This document shows positions 9,972 to 20,565 of a stretch of DNA of 64,000 bases, in pieces. The DNA comes from Luscinia megarhynchos (Eukaryota > Chordata > Aves > Passeriformes > Turdidae). The DNA lies in the NCBI GenBank assembly GCA_034336665.1, contig JAPFBE010000033.1, positions 2,108,001-2,172,000 on the forward strand, given 5' to 3'. Within the stretch, counting starts at the first letter, position 1, and every line of letters begins with the position of its first letter. The translations under genes were made by a program, and so were the position numbers. Below the pieces are notes generated by a model. That model did no database searches, was not told the origin of the DNA, and saw only the letters and a list, made by a program, of their open reading frames with translations.

Positions 9972-10439
9972 TTGACAGACGAGGAACAAGAACCAGTGAC
10001 CCGAGCTGAAGAAGTCCTGCCCTACAACCAGCTGCCAGCAGAGGAAACACGCTATGCTCTATTCACTGACGGTTCCTGTCGCATTGTAGGGATGAATCGG
10101 AGATGGAAAGCAGCTGTATGGAGCCCTACACGACGAGTTGCAGAGGCTACTGAAGGAGAAGGGAGATCTAGTCAATTCACTGAACTCAAAGCCGTCCAAC
10201 TGGCCCTTAACATTGCAGAAAGAGAGAAGTGGCCAAAGCTTTATTTATATACTGATTCCTGGATGATATCCAATGCTCTGTGGGGATGGCTGAAGAGATG
10301 GAAAGAGGCGAACTGGCAGCGTAGAGGAAAACCAATTTTGGCTGCTGCCGAGTGGAAAGACATCGCTACTCGCTTAGAAAAACTACCTGTGAAAGCTCGC
10401 CATGTAGATGCCCATATCCCCAGAAGTAGAGCTAATTAA
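9972..10439 (+). pseudogene. RNase H of ERVL-like provirus 1
   Basis: A 155-codon reading with FTDGS, a TELKAVQLAL helix, YTDSW and a final VDAH, so the four acidic metal-binding residues (D-E-D-D) of RNase H are all visible. RNase H removes RNA from the RNA:DNA hybrid during replication. It is separated from RT by stops and from integrase by a stop at 10437-10439. Confidence 0.8.
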
Positions 10440-10487
10440 GAGCAGTGAAATAATCAGCAGGTAGATCAGGCTGCAAAGATAGGGGGG

Positions 10488-11381
10488 TTGAAAATTGACT
10501 TGGATTGGGAACATAAGGGAGAGTTGTTCCTGGCTCGATGGGCCCACGATGCCTCAGGCCATCAGGGTAGAGATGCCACCTATAAATGGGCACGAGACCG
10601 AGGGGTGGATCTAATCATGGACAGTATTACCCAAGTTATCCATGACTGTGATACCTGCGCTGTCATCAGGCAGGCGAAGCGGGTAAAGCCCCTCTGGTAT
10701 AGTGGACGGTGGTCCAAGTATAAGTATGGGGAGGCTTGGCAGATTGATTACATCACACTGCCTCAAACCCGCCAGGGTAAACATTATGTACTGTCCATGG
10801 TGGAAGCCACCACCGGGTAGTTGGACACTTACCCTGTGTCTCATGCTACTGTCCGCAACATCATCCTGGGTTTGGAAAAGCAGGTCCTTTGGAGTCATGG
10901 TACCCCTGAGAGGATTGAGTCAGACAATGGGACTCATTTTAAGAATAATCTCGTCAACACCTGGGCTAGGGAACACGGTATTGAGTGGGTGTACCACATC
11001 CCCTACCATGCACCAGCTGCAGGTAAAGTGGAGAGGTACAATGGATTGTTGAAGACTACCTTAAAGGCATTGGGTGGGGGATCTCTCAAGAACTGGGAGC
11101 AGCATTTGGCAAAGGCCACTTGGTTAGTCAACACTCGAGGTTCCATCAACCGAGCAGGTCCCGTCCAGTCTGAGTGCCTTAATATAGTAGATGGAGACAA
11201 AGTCTCAGTGGCCCATGTCAGAGGTTTGCTGGGGAAGACAGTATGGATTAATCCTGACTCGAGTACAGGCAAACCCATTTGTGGGATTGCCTTTGCTCAA
11301 GGACCAGGATGTACTTGGTGGATAATGCAGAAAGATGGAACAACCCGCTGTGTACCTCAGGGAGATCTGATTATAGGGTGA
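10488..11381 (+). pseudogene. Integrase of ERVL-like provirus 1
   Basis: Two readings in the same frame (10488-10820 and 10821-11381) are divided by one in-frame TAG (10818-10820, where provirus 2 has tryptophan of a RWLETYP block). The N-terminal zinc site (H...H...CDTC) is present, and the catalytic triad is intact: QIDYI, ESDNGTHF and GKVERYNG. The C-terminus ends with a TVWINPDSS...GCTWWIMQKDG barrel-like part. Integrase joins viral DNA to host DNA. With a single stop this is the least damaged gene of the provirus. Confidence 0.85.
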
Positions 11382-11602
11382 AAATTATATACAAATATCA
11401 TTGTTGAGTGTTACCACCATTGTCTGTACGTTAGATCTTATGGACATGAGGCAGAAGGAAATATATAAGTGGCGAAGGTCCGAGCAAGTGAGATGGAGAA
11501 AACGTGTAAGTGTAGAAGGTTTGAGCAAGTCAGACGAAAGCTTTTACATTGTATTTAGGGGGTATATATCCCAATCGTGTGTCAACGTTCACGATGTGGG
11601 AT

Positions 11603-11613
11603 AAGGGGTGGAA
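11603..11613 (+). promoter_or_regulatory. Polypurine tract of ERVL-like provirus 1
   Basis: AAGGGGTGGAA lies directly before the TG start of the 3' LTR, the plus-strand primer position. Confidence 0.75.
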
Positions 11614-12211
11614 TGTCCTGGGTTGGTGTTATGTCTGCTCCTCTCCCTGCCCCCCTCGCTGTCTGCATGGAGCTGCCTGCTGCCGTGGCCACTCCTCCCC
11701 CGCCCCGGCTGGCCCCTGGCCTGCTGCTGCTGCTGCTGCTTGGGCTGCTGCTTCTGCTTCTGCTGCTGCTGCTTGGCTGCTGCTGCTTGCTGTTTTTTCT
11801 CCTCCCCCTGCTGCTGCTGCCCTGACTGCTGCTGCCCCTGCTGCTGCTGCTTTTTTTTCCCCCTCCCTTCTTGCCCTCATCTCGAAGATCTGTACCGGCT
11901 CTGGACGGTGACCTGAATATCAGAGACTGCCTCTGGAGTCTGCCAAAGAAGCTTTTCGCCCTTCCCAGCAGCCACTGTCTGAGCTCGTCCATCCTCGCTC
12001 ACTTTGGTGAAAACTTTTTTTGTCATCTGGGGATCGTTCTTTCCTGGTGCTGGGAAGTGTTTTTCTTGTGCTTGTTAATAAATAGGTTTTTTCCACTTTT
12101 CCCCCTGAGGAAAATTCTTTCCGAGCCCGGTGAGGGGAGGAATCGTGAGGGGTTTATTCTCTGGGGGGCTCCTTTGGACGTTTTCCCCCAATTTTGTCCT
12201 AAACTTGGACA
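11614..12211 (+). repeat. 3' LTR of ERVL-like provirus 1
   Basis: 598 bp, TGTCCTGGG...TTGGACA. It is about 45 bp longer than the 5' LTR, mainly through an enlarged CTG/CTT tract (about 11721-11790) and a second one at 11808-11853. AATAAA near 12077. Confidence 0.9.
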
Positions 12212-12601
12212 CCTGGATAGCTGTTAATATGGTCGATGGTAAAGAGGCAGGAAGGGCCTTTGTATGGGTTCCACAGAGATGTTTATTTCAGCCTTGCACG
12301 TGGATAGTCCAGGGTCAGAGGCAAAAACAGACCTCATGGTGAGGGTCCAAGTTCAAGTACATGGGTGTTCAGGGCAGGGGGAGCATCAGAGACCAATTAC
12401 CAGGGGACATGGTGGTGGCACAAAGGTGGGGTTAGGGCATGGGAGCCAATGGGGAAACAGGGTGGGAGTGACTGAAAGACTGAGGGACAGGGAAGGGACA
12501 CGGGGCTGACCAAGGGAACAGAACAAGGGTACATTGTCATTTGCTGTGAGAGAAGCCACTTGTGTCTCCCTAACTAGGGAATGCTTCTCAGGGTCTCCAC
12601 A
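12212..12601 (-). repeat. Main part of the split 5' LTR of provirus A
   Basis: Begins (minus) TGTGGAGACCCTGAGAAGC at 12601 and is interrupted at 12212 by ERVL-like provirus 1; the last 13 bp are at 5561-5573. It is nearly identical to 1042-1457 apart from small indels. Confidence 0.85.
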
Positions 12602-13883
12602 GTGGCCTGCTTTTCCAAACAACTAGACAATGTTGCCCAAGACTGACCATGGTGTCTGACGGCCCTGGCAGCTACTGTCATCAATTCAGGAGGCCTGAAA
12701 AATCACCCTTGGGTGACACATTGTAGTGTATGCACCCCATGCCATAGCAGCTGTACTCAAACAAAAGGGAAGACATTTGCTGTCTGGCAACCTGATGCTT
12801 AAATACCAATCACTCCTATTAGAACAGGATGATGTTACCTTGAAAACTACTTTTGTTGTTAACCCTGCCATATTTCTGTCTTCCACCTTAATTGATGGCG
12901 TGCCTGATTATGACTTTGCAGACAATCGAAGAGGTCTATTCTAGCAGACTAGGCCTGAAGGTCATGCCCCTAGAAAATCCAAATTGGAAGCTTTTTAGAA
13001 ATGGGAGCAGCTTCATGAGAAATAGTAAGCGAATGACAGGTGATGCAGTAACCACCCAGGAAGAAGTGATTGAGGCAAAGGCCCTGCCAGCAGATGTGTA
13101 ATCACAAAAAAGCTGAAGTGATTGCAGTGACAAGAGCCCTAGACCTGAGCAAAGAAAGAAGGTAAATATATGGACTGACTCTAAATATGCTTTTAGTGTT
13201 GTCCATGCCCATGGAGCCATCTGGAAGGAGAGAGGGCTTCTGAATGCCCGAGGTAAACAAATCAAACATGCTGAACAGATACTTGCCCTCTTGGACGGCA
13301 TCAGAAAGCCCACAGAAATAGCTATTATGCATTTTGGAGTCACTGGAAAGGGAAAACCACTCCAGAATTGAGAATTTGCTTCGCTGATGAAGCAGTGAGA
13401 AGAATTGCAGAAAAGGTATTCTCACAGTGATTCCACAACAAGAGGTTAATTTGTCAGGGTTCACCCCAAAGTATGATCAGGCAGACCAAAAACTAATTAA
13501 GTTCCTTAAGGCAGAGATGACGGAAAGTGGATGGGCGGTTACACCAGTGATTCAAGTTTTTCTCAATCATATAATTCTGAGGTTCGGGGATCCCTTGGGG
13601 ATGTCATCAGATAAGGGATCACACATTGTTGCAACAGTGGTTAAGGAAGTTAGCTGGATTTTGATAATTACTTGGGATCTGCACACACCTTAGAGACCTC
13701 AAGGAAGTGGTAAAGTTTAATGTATTAACAGAACTCTTACAAAACAAATTAGCAAAATTTGTCAAGAAACATCCATGACATGGGCCTTGCCTATAGCTTT
13801 ACTGAGGCTCTGCATACAACCGAGGCAGAGGGATAGTCCCTATGAAATATTGTATCAGATATCAGATTCTGCATGTTCCAGGT
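12602..13883 (+). pseudogene. Gammaretroviral pol: connection, RNase H, start of integrase
   Basis: It resumes exactly where 1034 stopped, after the duplicated GTGGCC: VACFSKQLDNVAQ (LSKKLDPVA-type connection), then a LKYQSLLLEQDDVTLKTT block (12795-12848), an RNase H core with VNIWTDSKYAFSVVHAHGAIW (about 13162-13230), and integrase pieces including SDKGSHI (about 13609), DLHTP (near 13680) and SPYEILY (about 13836-13857). Multiple stops and frameshifts are present and the integrase N-terminal region is largely missing. ERVL-like provirus 2 cuts it after CAGGT at 13883. Confidence 0.8.
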
Positions 13884-14564
13884 TGTCTTGGTTTAAAAGG
13901 CAGGTATTTGCCAAGAAAGGCAGGAGCTCCTCCCGAGATGGAGAATGTAGACCCCCCCTCCCTCCTGATTTTTATAATTTTGGAATCAGGGACTCTCAGG
14001 CAGAGATATGGGGGTAGGAATAACAGCTTTTACTAATATATCTAACCAGACAAACAAAAACAACAACAGCTATGAAAATTAACAACAAAACAGAACAGTA
14101 ACTCAGTTCCAGTACTTTTTTGGCTGCAGACACCCTTTTCCTGCGCTCCAGTGCTGGTGATGGGGACAGGGCAGATACCGCGCAGCTGCGGAGGGCTGGG
14201 AAAATGTCGGCAGAATCCCAGGTAGGAGAAGGGATGGAGGAAGGACTCCCCGCTCACCGTGTGGGTCACAGTGCTCGGCTGAGTGCTCAGAGGTAGCAGG
14301 CTGGGGTGGGAAAGGCAGCAGTGCAGTGTCCGACAGAAGCGAAACCTGGCTCTCGGCATTGGGATGGCGGGGGGTGGAAGCGAGAAGCACCAGAAGTCTT
14401 CCTCCGACCCAGCCAGTGAGTGAGAGAGCGAAAGCCTGCCCAGCTACCCCCCCATCTCTTTTGTCACTAGCCATCATGAGCAAGGGTATAGCCCAAAAAG
14501 CTTTCTCAGCATCATAATGGGAAAATTCCACAGAGGGAAAGGGAACAAACCCCAACCCCCAACA
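13884..14564 (-). repeat. 3' LTR of ERVL-like provirus 2
   Basis: Minus strand TGTTGGGGG...CAAGACA, preceded by a purine-rich tract (TCGGGGTGGATAA, 14565-14577). Compared with 19764-20451, the R/U5 side (13884 to about 14180) is almost identical while the U3 side has many differences. Confidence 0.88.
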
Positions 14565-14703
14565 TTATCCACCCCGAATTTTTTCCATGCCAACATGCTA
14601 CAGCAAATTAAAAACATTAAATTATATACATACATGCAGTTACAGATACAGTCACAGTATCATAGATAGCTCACCCTAGAACAAGGTCCTCTTGGGGTAT
14701 ACA

Positions 14704-16332
14704 TCAAGTCTCTCCATTCTTTTGCATCACCCACCAGGTGGAACCTGGTCCTTGAGTGAAAACCACCCCACGAACAAGATTGTCTTTGCTGGAGGAAGAG
14801 TTCACCCAAACAGTTTTTCCTAACATGCCTCTCAGGTGTACCACTGGGACCTTATCTCCATCTGGTGTTCCCAAGGGCTCAGATTGGGCTGGGCCTGCTC
14901 GGTTAGTGGAACATTGGGTATTCATTAACCACGTGGCCTTTGGTAGATTGATCTCCCAGTTCTTGAAAGTCCCCCCACCAAGTGCCTTTAATGTGGTTTT
15001 AAGCAGACCATTGCATCGTTCGAACTTCCCAGCCACTGGTGCATGGTAGGGAATATGGTACACCCACTCAATGCAATGTTCTCTAGCCGAGGTGTTTAAA
15101 AGGTTATTTTTGAAATGAGTCCTTTTGACTGATTCAATTCTCTCAGGGGTACCATGCCTCCAAAGGACTTGCTTTTCCAGGCACAAGATGGTGTTCCGAG
15201 CAGTGGTGTGAGGCACAGGGTAGGTCTCCAACCATCTGATGGTGGCTTCCACCATGGTCAGCACATAGGACTTGCCTTGGCAGGTTTGAGGCAGTGTTAT
15301 ATAGTCAATCTGCCAGGCCTCTCCGTACTTGTACTTGGACCACCGCCCCCCATACCAGAGGGGCTTCACCCACTTGGCCTGCTTGATGGCAGCGCAGGTC
15401 TCACAGTCATGGATAACTTTGGTAATACTGTCCATGGTAAGATCCACCCCTCGGTCTCGTGCCCACTTATAGGTGGCATCTCTGCCCTGATGACCTGAGG
15501 CATCGTGGGCCCATCGAACTAGGAACAATTCTCCCTTGTGTTCCCAATCTAAGTCTATCTTTGACACCTCTATCTTTGAAGCCTGATCTACCTGCTCGTT
15601 ATGCCGGTGTTCTTCATTTGCCCGACTCTTGGGAACATGGGCATCCACATGACGGACTTTCACGGGTAGCTTCTCTACCCGAGTGGCAATGTTTTTCCAC
15701 TCATCAGCAGCCCAGATTCGTTTTCCTCTACGTTGCCAGTCAGCTATTTTCCACCTTTCCAGCCAGCCCCACAGAGCATTGGTTACCATCCATGACTCAG
15801 TGTAAAGGTAGAGCTTTGGCCATTTCTCTCTCTCAGCAATGTCAAAGGCAAGCTGAACAACTTTGAGTTTAGCAAGTTGACTTGATCCACCTCCTCCTTC
15901 GGTAGCTTGTGCAACCTGTTGTGCGGGGCACCATACGGCTGCTTTCCACTTACGGTTCCTCCCCAGCATGCGGCATGAACCGTCGGTGAAAAGAGCATAG
16001 CGTGTTTCATGTGCAGGCAGTTGGTTATACGGTGGGGCTTCTTCGGCCCAGATCACTTGTTCCTGCTCCTCTTGGTCGGCGAGATCAAAATCTTCACCTT
16101 CCAGTGAGTTTGTAATTATCTCCAAAATTCCAAGCTGATTCAGGTTACCAATACAGGTGCACTGCATGATGAGGGCAATCCACTTCCTCCCTGTGGTGTC
16201 GGTGGCATGGTGGGTAGAGGGAACTTGTACTTTAAACATCCACCCCAGAACTGGCAGTCGGGATGCCAGGAGAAGTTGTGCTTCCGTCCCAATCACCTCT
16301 GAGGCAGCTTGAACTCCTTCATAGGCAGCCAA
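14704..16332 (-). pseudogene. RNase H and integrase of ERVL-like provirus 2
   Basis: A 542-codon uninterrupted minus-strand reading, unusually long for this window. The RNase H part begins after FTDGS. Its second and third catalytic positions differ from provirus 1: TELKA is AKLKV (E to K) and YTDSW is YTESW (D to E). Integrase has the zinc-site cysteines (CETC), QIDYI and GKFERCNG, but the middle catalytic block ESDNGTHF is ESVKRTHF, losing the aspartate. It is therefore open but catalytically dead, and is marked as a pseudogene. Confidence 0.85.
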
Positions 16333-16761
16333 GATCTCCTCTGTGGGAGTGTAGTTGGCTTCGGACCCTCTGTAACTTTGACTCCAGAATCACAGAGGTC
16401 AGCCTCGGGTCACACCAGGCATGTTCTGCCAAAGGCTCCAGGACAGATCATGGTTCCCGGCTGCAGAGTAAAGCACATCCTTTACCTCTGGTCCTGTCCT
16501 GACTGGGCGAAGGGCTCCCCCATAAGCGATCTCATGCTTGATCTGGGCAAAGAGTTGTTGCTGTTAAGGGCTCAAGTGGAAATGGTTCTTCTTGCGGGTG
16601 ACCAGGTAGAGAGGGCTCACAATCTGGCTTTACTCAGGGATGTGCATTCTCCAAAAGCCTATGGCACCTAGGAAAGCTTGTGTTTCCATTTTGTTGGTCG
16701 GTGGAGACATTGCGGTGATCTTATTGATGACCGCAGTGGGGATATGGCGCTGTCTGTCTTG

Positions 16762-17466
16762 TCACTTCACTCCCAGGAACTGGATCCCTTGGGCAGGTCC
16801 TTTGACTTTGCTTTTCTTGATGGTGAAACCGGCTCCCAGCAAAATCTGGATGATCTTCTCTCCCTTCTCAAATACCTCCATTGCCGTGTTCCCCCACATA
16901 ATGATGTCATTGATGTACTGCAGATGTTCTGGAGCCTCACCCTTTTCCAGTGCAGCCTGGATCAACGAATGGCAGATGGTGGGACTATATTTCCACCCCT
17001 GGGGCATTCAGTTCCAGGTGTACTGCACGCCCCTCCAGGTGAAAGCAAACTGAGGCCTGCATTCTGCTGCCAGAGGAATGGAGAAAAATGCATTCACAAT
17101 GCCAATGGTAGCATACCACTTTGCTGCCTTGGACTCCAGCTCATACTGGAGTTCCAGCATGTCCGGCACAACAGTGCTCAGCGGTGGAGTCACTTCATTC
17201 AATGCAGGATAGTCCACGGTCAATTTCCATTTTCCATCAGATTTGCGCACAGGCCAGATGGGGCTGTTGTAGGATAAGTGGGTTTTGCTGACCACCCCTT
17301 GGCTCTCCAGCTCATGGATCATCTTGTGGATGGGGATCACGGCATATCGATTCAGCTGATACTGCCGGCGGTGCACTGTTGAGGTGGCAATTGGCACTTG
17401 TTGCTCTTTCAGCTTCACGAGTCCCACTGTAGATGTCTTTTCTGATAGTCCAGGCAAGGTGTTCAA
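16762..17466 (-). pseudogene. Reverse transcriptase of ERVL-like provirus 2
   Basis: The reading 17466-17008 has WKLTVDYPALNEV, and AFTWRGVQYTWN followed by a single in-frame stop (TGA at 17005-17007) where provirus 1 has arginine. The same frame continues at 17004 with MPQGWKYSP and the catalytic box YIND (16906-16917), in which the first aspartate of YIDD is asparagine. RT copies RNA to DNA; the stop plus the active-site change mean this copy cannot do so. Confidence 0.85.
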
Positions 17467-17470
17467 CTGC

Positions 17471-17728
17471 TTAATGCTCTCTGCCGCTACAGCAGCTATT
17501 CCAAAAGCCCACCTTAGTGCCTTTGGGTCTTTTTAACAGCCGTTCCTGAGAAAGTCTATGCCTAGAATGCACGGTGCCTCTAGGCCAGTCACAATAGGAT
17601 GTTTCTGCCACCCCTTTCACATCAGGCCAACCTCGGCTTCCAGCAAAGACAGTTCCTGTGATCCCTCCCTTCAACCCAGCAATGGAAACTGGTTCAACCC
17701 CACATGTCCTGATGGTGTTAGAGTGCAT
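17471..17728 (-). pseudogene. Protease region of ERVL-like provirus 2
   Basis: The minus-strand reading 17728-17471 contains the region equivalent to the provirus 1 protease (GVEPVSIAGLKGG), but the DTG active-site block falls in another frame: the upstream sequence reads ADTGSQCT in the minus strand near 17722-17745. Frameshifts separate the pieces. Confidence 0.6.
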
Positions 17729-17850
17729 TGTGAACCAGTATCAGCTAATGCTTCATGTTTCTGTGGCTCTGATGTGCTAGGCCATCGCGCCCACACTGTC
17801 CAATAGACCCTGTTATCCCATGCCTCTCCCTGGCTAGAGGCAGGGCCCCT

Positions 17851-18090
17851 CTAGCCCTGGTTATTATTAATTTCCTGGGCATACATAGTGGAGGTTCCTT
17901 CCAGGGGATCTGACAAATCATCCCCCCTTATGGAATACCCAGCACCTTGGTCATGGGAGGTTGAGGCTACTTTCACTTTAGTGTAGCTCCCTTGGTTAGC
18001 ATTTCCCTCCCTGAGTTGATGCACCCGTGCTGCCAGGACAGAAGTGAGTTTCTCATCCCATTTTCCCATGTCTTCCCCATGGTCACGCAT
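17851..18090 (-). pseudogene. Gag C-terminal segment of ERVL-like provirus 2
   Basis: A reading with LAARVHQLREG and DPLEGTSTMYAQ, homologous to 7967-8203 of provirus 1. It is separated from the main gag reading by about 240 bp of frame-broken sequence. Confidence 0.65.
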
Positions 18091-18327
18091 AAAGAACCAC
18101 AGGTCAGCTCGTGGGGTATACCCTCTCTCCCTAGCTGGGGGGCATTGTGCTCAAACTTTGGGGCCTGTTACTCACCCTGGTGCCGCACTGATCTTCCTCA
18201 CCTCCTCCCTCATCTGTCTCACCTCCTCTTGGAGGTTCTTGACCATGGCAGAGACATGAACCTGCATCAGGCCATTCATTATATTGTCAAAATTTCTGAG
18301 CTTGTTATCAACAGAGCCCACTGTTTC

Positions 18328-19416
18328 TCAGTTGTTATCAGCATTAATCATTGCAATGAAGGTGGTATACTGAGATGACCCCAGGTTTGCCAGATTCCAC
18401 AACATCTGCCCTGTGCATCTGACCTTGTCAGGGTCATTGTCATGCTGTCCATCTCTCCCAAAGAGTATCTCAAATACTGCCACTTCTCTCAGCTGTTGGA
18501 TCCCTTCCTCAAGGGTCTTCCAGTGCATTCTATGGTGGTGCTCCTGCATTCTCTCTTTATTGACAATCCTCTCTCTTACACTCATTAAAAGCCGGTCCCA
18601 GAGGGAAAGGAGACCTTGCTCCCTTACGAATATCTGGTCCACTCCTGAGTCCTGGGTCAAGGATCCCAAATTCCTTGCCTCAGTACCATCCAGTTGCACA
18701 CCTGTATCCATAAGGTCCCAGACTCGTAGTAACCAGGTTGTAAAAGCCTCAAAATCCCGTCGCACAATGTCTTTTTGCATATTATGGAGACTTTCATATG
18801 ACAGGGACTTGAAAATGATTTCAACCTCTGGCTCCCTTGCTGGTTGTGAGGGCCTTCCTTGCTGATCCTCATTACTTAGGTGCCTTATTTTCATCTTAGA
18901 CTTTCTAGTTTCTACAGGGGCGACTGCTGCTGGCTGTGACTGCCCATGCAGCTCAGTTGGAACCTGGACAGATGCAATGTTTGTGGGTTCCACTGCAGCA
19001 CCATCCGGCTCTCCCTCTTTAAGGCAGGGTGAGGGTTTTTCACCACCTGGGGAAATGTACTTCTTCAGCATCTGGCCTATCTCCTTCACTAGAAACCCCA
19101 CCCACTCTGGGTGGTTCCTTTCTACGGTGGGCTGTGGGACAGGGTCGAGCTCTGAGGCAGCATCCCTAGTCTCTGGGGCAGGGTCAGGCTGTGGGGCAGC
19201 ATCCCTATTTCCTGGGATAGGTATCAGGGTTGTTATCCAAGTCAATCTCCCATTATCTCTGAATGTTAGATAGAACAGGTTTAACAGGGATATCAGTAAC
19301 ACCAGCCACAGTATAATATCATGAGTATTTAGAGCGGATCGGCACTCCTTGAAAACTGGTGGGGTGGACTTAAAAACCTGGGTGATGGGTTGGGATAAAA
19401 TTTCCCCTGTTGCCAC
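18328..19416 (-). pseudogene. ERVL-like gag of provirus 2
   Basis: A 362-codon minus-strand reading starting about 350 bp after the LTR. It has a hydrophobic helix at residues about 32-52 (IILWLVLLISLLNLFYL), a Pro/Asp/Ala-rich repeat (DAAPQPDPAPETRDAASELDP), a HPEWVGFLVKEIGQML block shared with provirus 1, and a C-terminal helical capsid-like part (GTEARNLGSL, RIVNKERMQEH). There is no zinc knuckle. The N-terminal membrane-type helix in both Gags is noteworthy. Marked as a pseudogene because downstream gag is frame-broken. Confidence 0.75.
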
Positions 19417-19741
19417 TTCCTCAAAGTACCATTATTGAAGTAACACCAAAAACACACAGAGTGTGATAGCTCTGGATCCATGTGGCTATCTTCCAGAGGA
19501 AGTTAAAAATCCATGAGTGCCTCACCTGATCAACCCCCCAAATGAACTGGATAATAGCTACAGTAATTTTGGTGAGGGAACCCATGTTCAATTAAGGGCT
19601 TGCAAATGGGAGAGGTATATCTATGATCACATGGAGCCCAAGCCAGGTTAAGCTGGACAACATGGTGCCACCTAACGCAAAATCTTAGGTAACTCAGAAA
19701 CTGTTATTCCTTTTTTCACCCTCCTCTCAATGCCCTCAGGC

Positions 19742-19759
19742 CCCACATCTGGGTCGCCA
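19742..19759 (-). promoter_or_regulatory. Primer-binding site of ERVL-like provirus 2
   Basis: TGGCGACCCAGATGTGGG, four bases after the LTR end. It matches the tRNA-Trp-type site known from avian retroviruses at about 13-14 of 18 positions by my count; the primer assignment is tentative. It clearly differs from the tRNA-Ile-type site of provirus 1. Confidence 0.6.
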
Positions 19760-19763
19760 AATC

Positions 19764-20451
19764 TGTATTGGTTTAAAAGGCAGATATTTGCCAAGAAAGG
19801 CAGGAGCTCCTCCCGAGATGGAGAATGTAGACCCCCCCTCCCTCCTGATTTTTATAATTTTGGAATCAGGGACTCTCAGGCAGAGATATGGGGGTAGGAA
19901 TAACAGCTTTTACTAATATATCTAACCAGACAAACAAAAACAACAACAGCTATGAAAATTAACAACAAAACAGAACAGTAACTCAGTTCCAGTACTTTTT
20001 TGGCTGCAGACACCCTTTTCCTGCGCTCCAGTGCTGGTGATGGGGACAGGGCAGATACCGTGCAGCTGCGGAGGGCTGGGACAATGTCGGCAGCATCTCA
20101 GGTAGGAGAAGGGATGGAGGAAGGACTCCCCGCTCACCGTGTGGGTCACAGTGCTCGGTTGCGTGCTCGGAGGTAGCAGGCTGGGGTGGGAAAGGCAGCA
20201 GTGCAGTGTCCGACAGCAGGGAAACCTGGCTCTCGGCATTGGGATGGTGGTGGGTGGAAGCGAGAAGCACCGAATGTCTTCCTCTTATCCCACCGGTGAG
20301 TGAGAGAGCGAAAGCCTGCCCAGCTACCCCCCCATCTCCTTTGTCACTAGCCATCATGAGCTAGGGTGTAGCCCAAAAACCTTTCTTAGCATCATAATGG
20401 GGAAAATTCCACAGAGAGGAAAATAAAGGGAACAAACCCCAATCCCCAACA
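19764..20451 (-). repeat. 5' LTR of ERVL-like provirus 2
   Basis: 688 bp; minus strand TGTTGGGGATTGGGG...CCAATACA. Pairs with 13884-14564 and with the solo LTRs at 1663-2373 and 23520-24240. Confidence 0.9.
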
Positions 20452-20565
20452 CAGGTGAAATTCATGAGGGGGAAACTTCATTTACAGAGATATTAAATGC
20501 TTTAGGTTCCACTTGGCAGAAGCTCCAGTGTAGCTGTTTTGGAGGTCGGATGCTTTCCAACCCCG
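20452..20565 (+). pseudogene. Gammaretroviral integrase fragment
   Basis: It resumes after CAGGT with GEIHEGETSFTEILNALGSTWQKLQ, the segment that follows the YEILYG block in gammaretroviral integrases. Interrupted at 20566 by a minus-strand LTR. Confidence 0.6.

Larger units (their letters stand above)
5574..12211 (+). mobile_element. ERVL-like provirus 1 (complete LTR-gag-pol-LTR, no env)
   Basis: Inserted in the 5' LTR of provirus A, with a 5-bp duplication CCTAG (5569-5573) and CCTGG (12212-12216); the empty site is readable at 1042-1046 in the 3' LTR. Order: LTR 5574-6126, PBS 6136-6153, gag, protease, RT, RNase H, integrase, PPT, LTR 11614-12211. Only about 230 bp separate integrase from the 3' LTR, so there is no env and no dUTPase after pol. 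The RT and integrase motifs and 5-bp duplication fit class III (ERVL/spuma-related) elements. Confidence 0.9.
1035..12601 (-). mobile_element. ERVK/betaretrovirus-like provirus A, itself split by an ERVL insertion
   Basis: A provirus on the minus strand inserted in the gammaretroviral pol, flanked by a perfect 6-bp duplication GTGGCC (1029-1034 and 12602-12607), the size usual for alpha/betaretroviruses. The 3' LTR is 1035-1457. The 5' LTR begins at 12601, runs to 12212, and finishes at 5573-5561 after the ERVL insertion 5574-12211. Internal remains are a PBS-like site, a gag matrix fragment, and the last part of env. No protease, RT or integrase is visible. The middle instead holds a Y-box-like sequence and extra LTRs. 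Confidence 0.8.
13884..20451 (-). mobile_element. ERVL-like provirus 2 (LTR-gag-pol-LTR, no env)
   Basis: Minus-strand provirus in the gammaretroviral integrase, with a perfect 5-bp duplication CAGGT (13879-13883 and 20452-20456). 5' LTR 19764-20451, PBS 19742-19759, gag 18328-19416, protease 17471-17728, RT 16762-17466, RNase H and integrase 14704-16332, 3' LTR 13884-14564. It is related to provirus 1 in gag and pol but has a different LTR and PBS. Confidence 0.9.
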
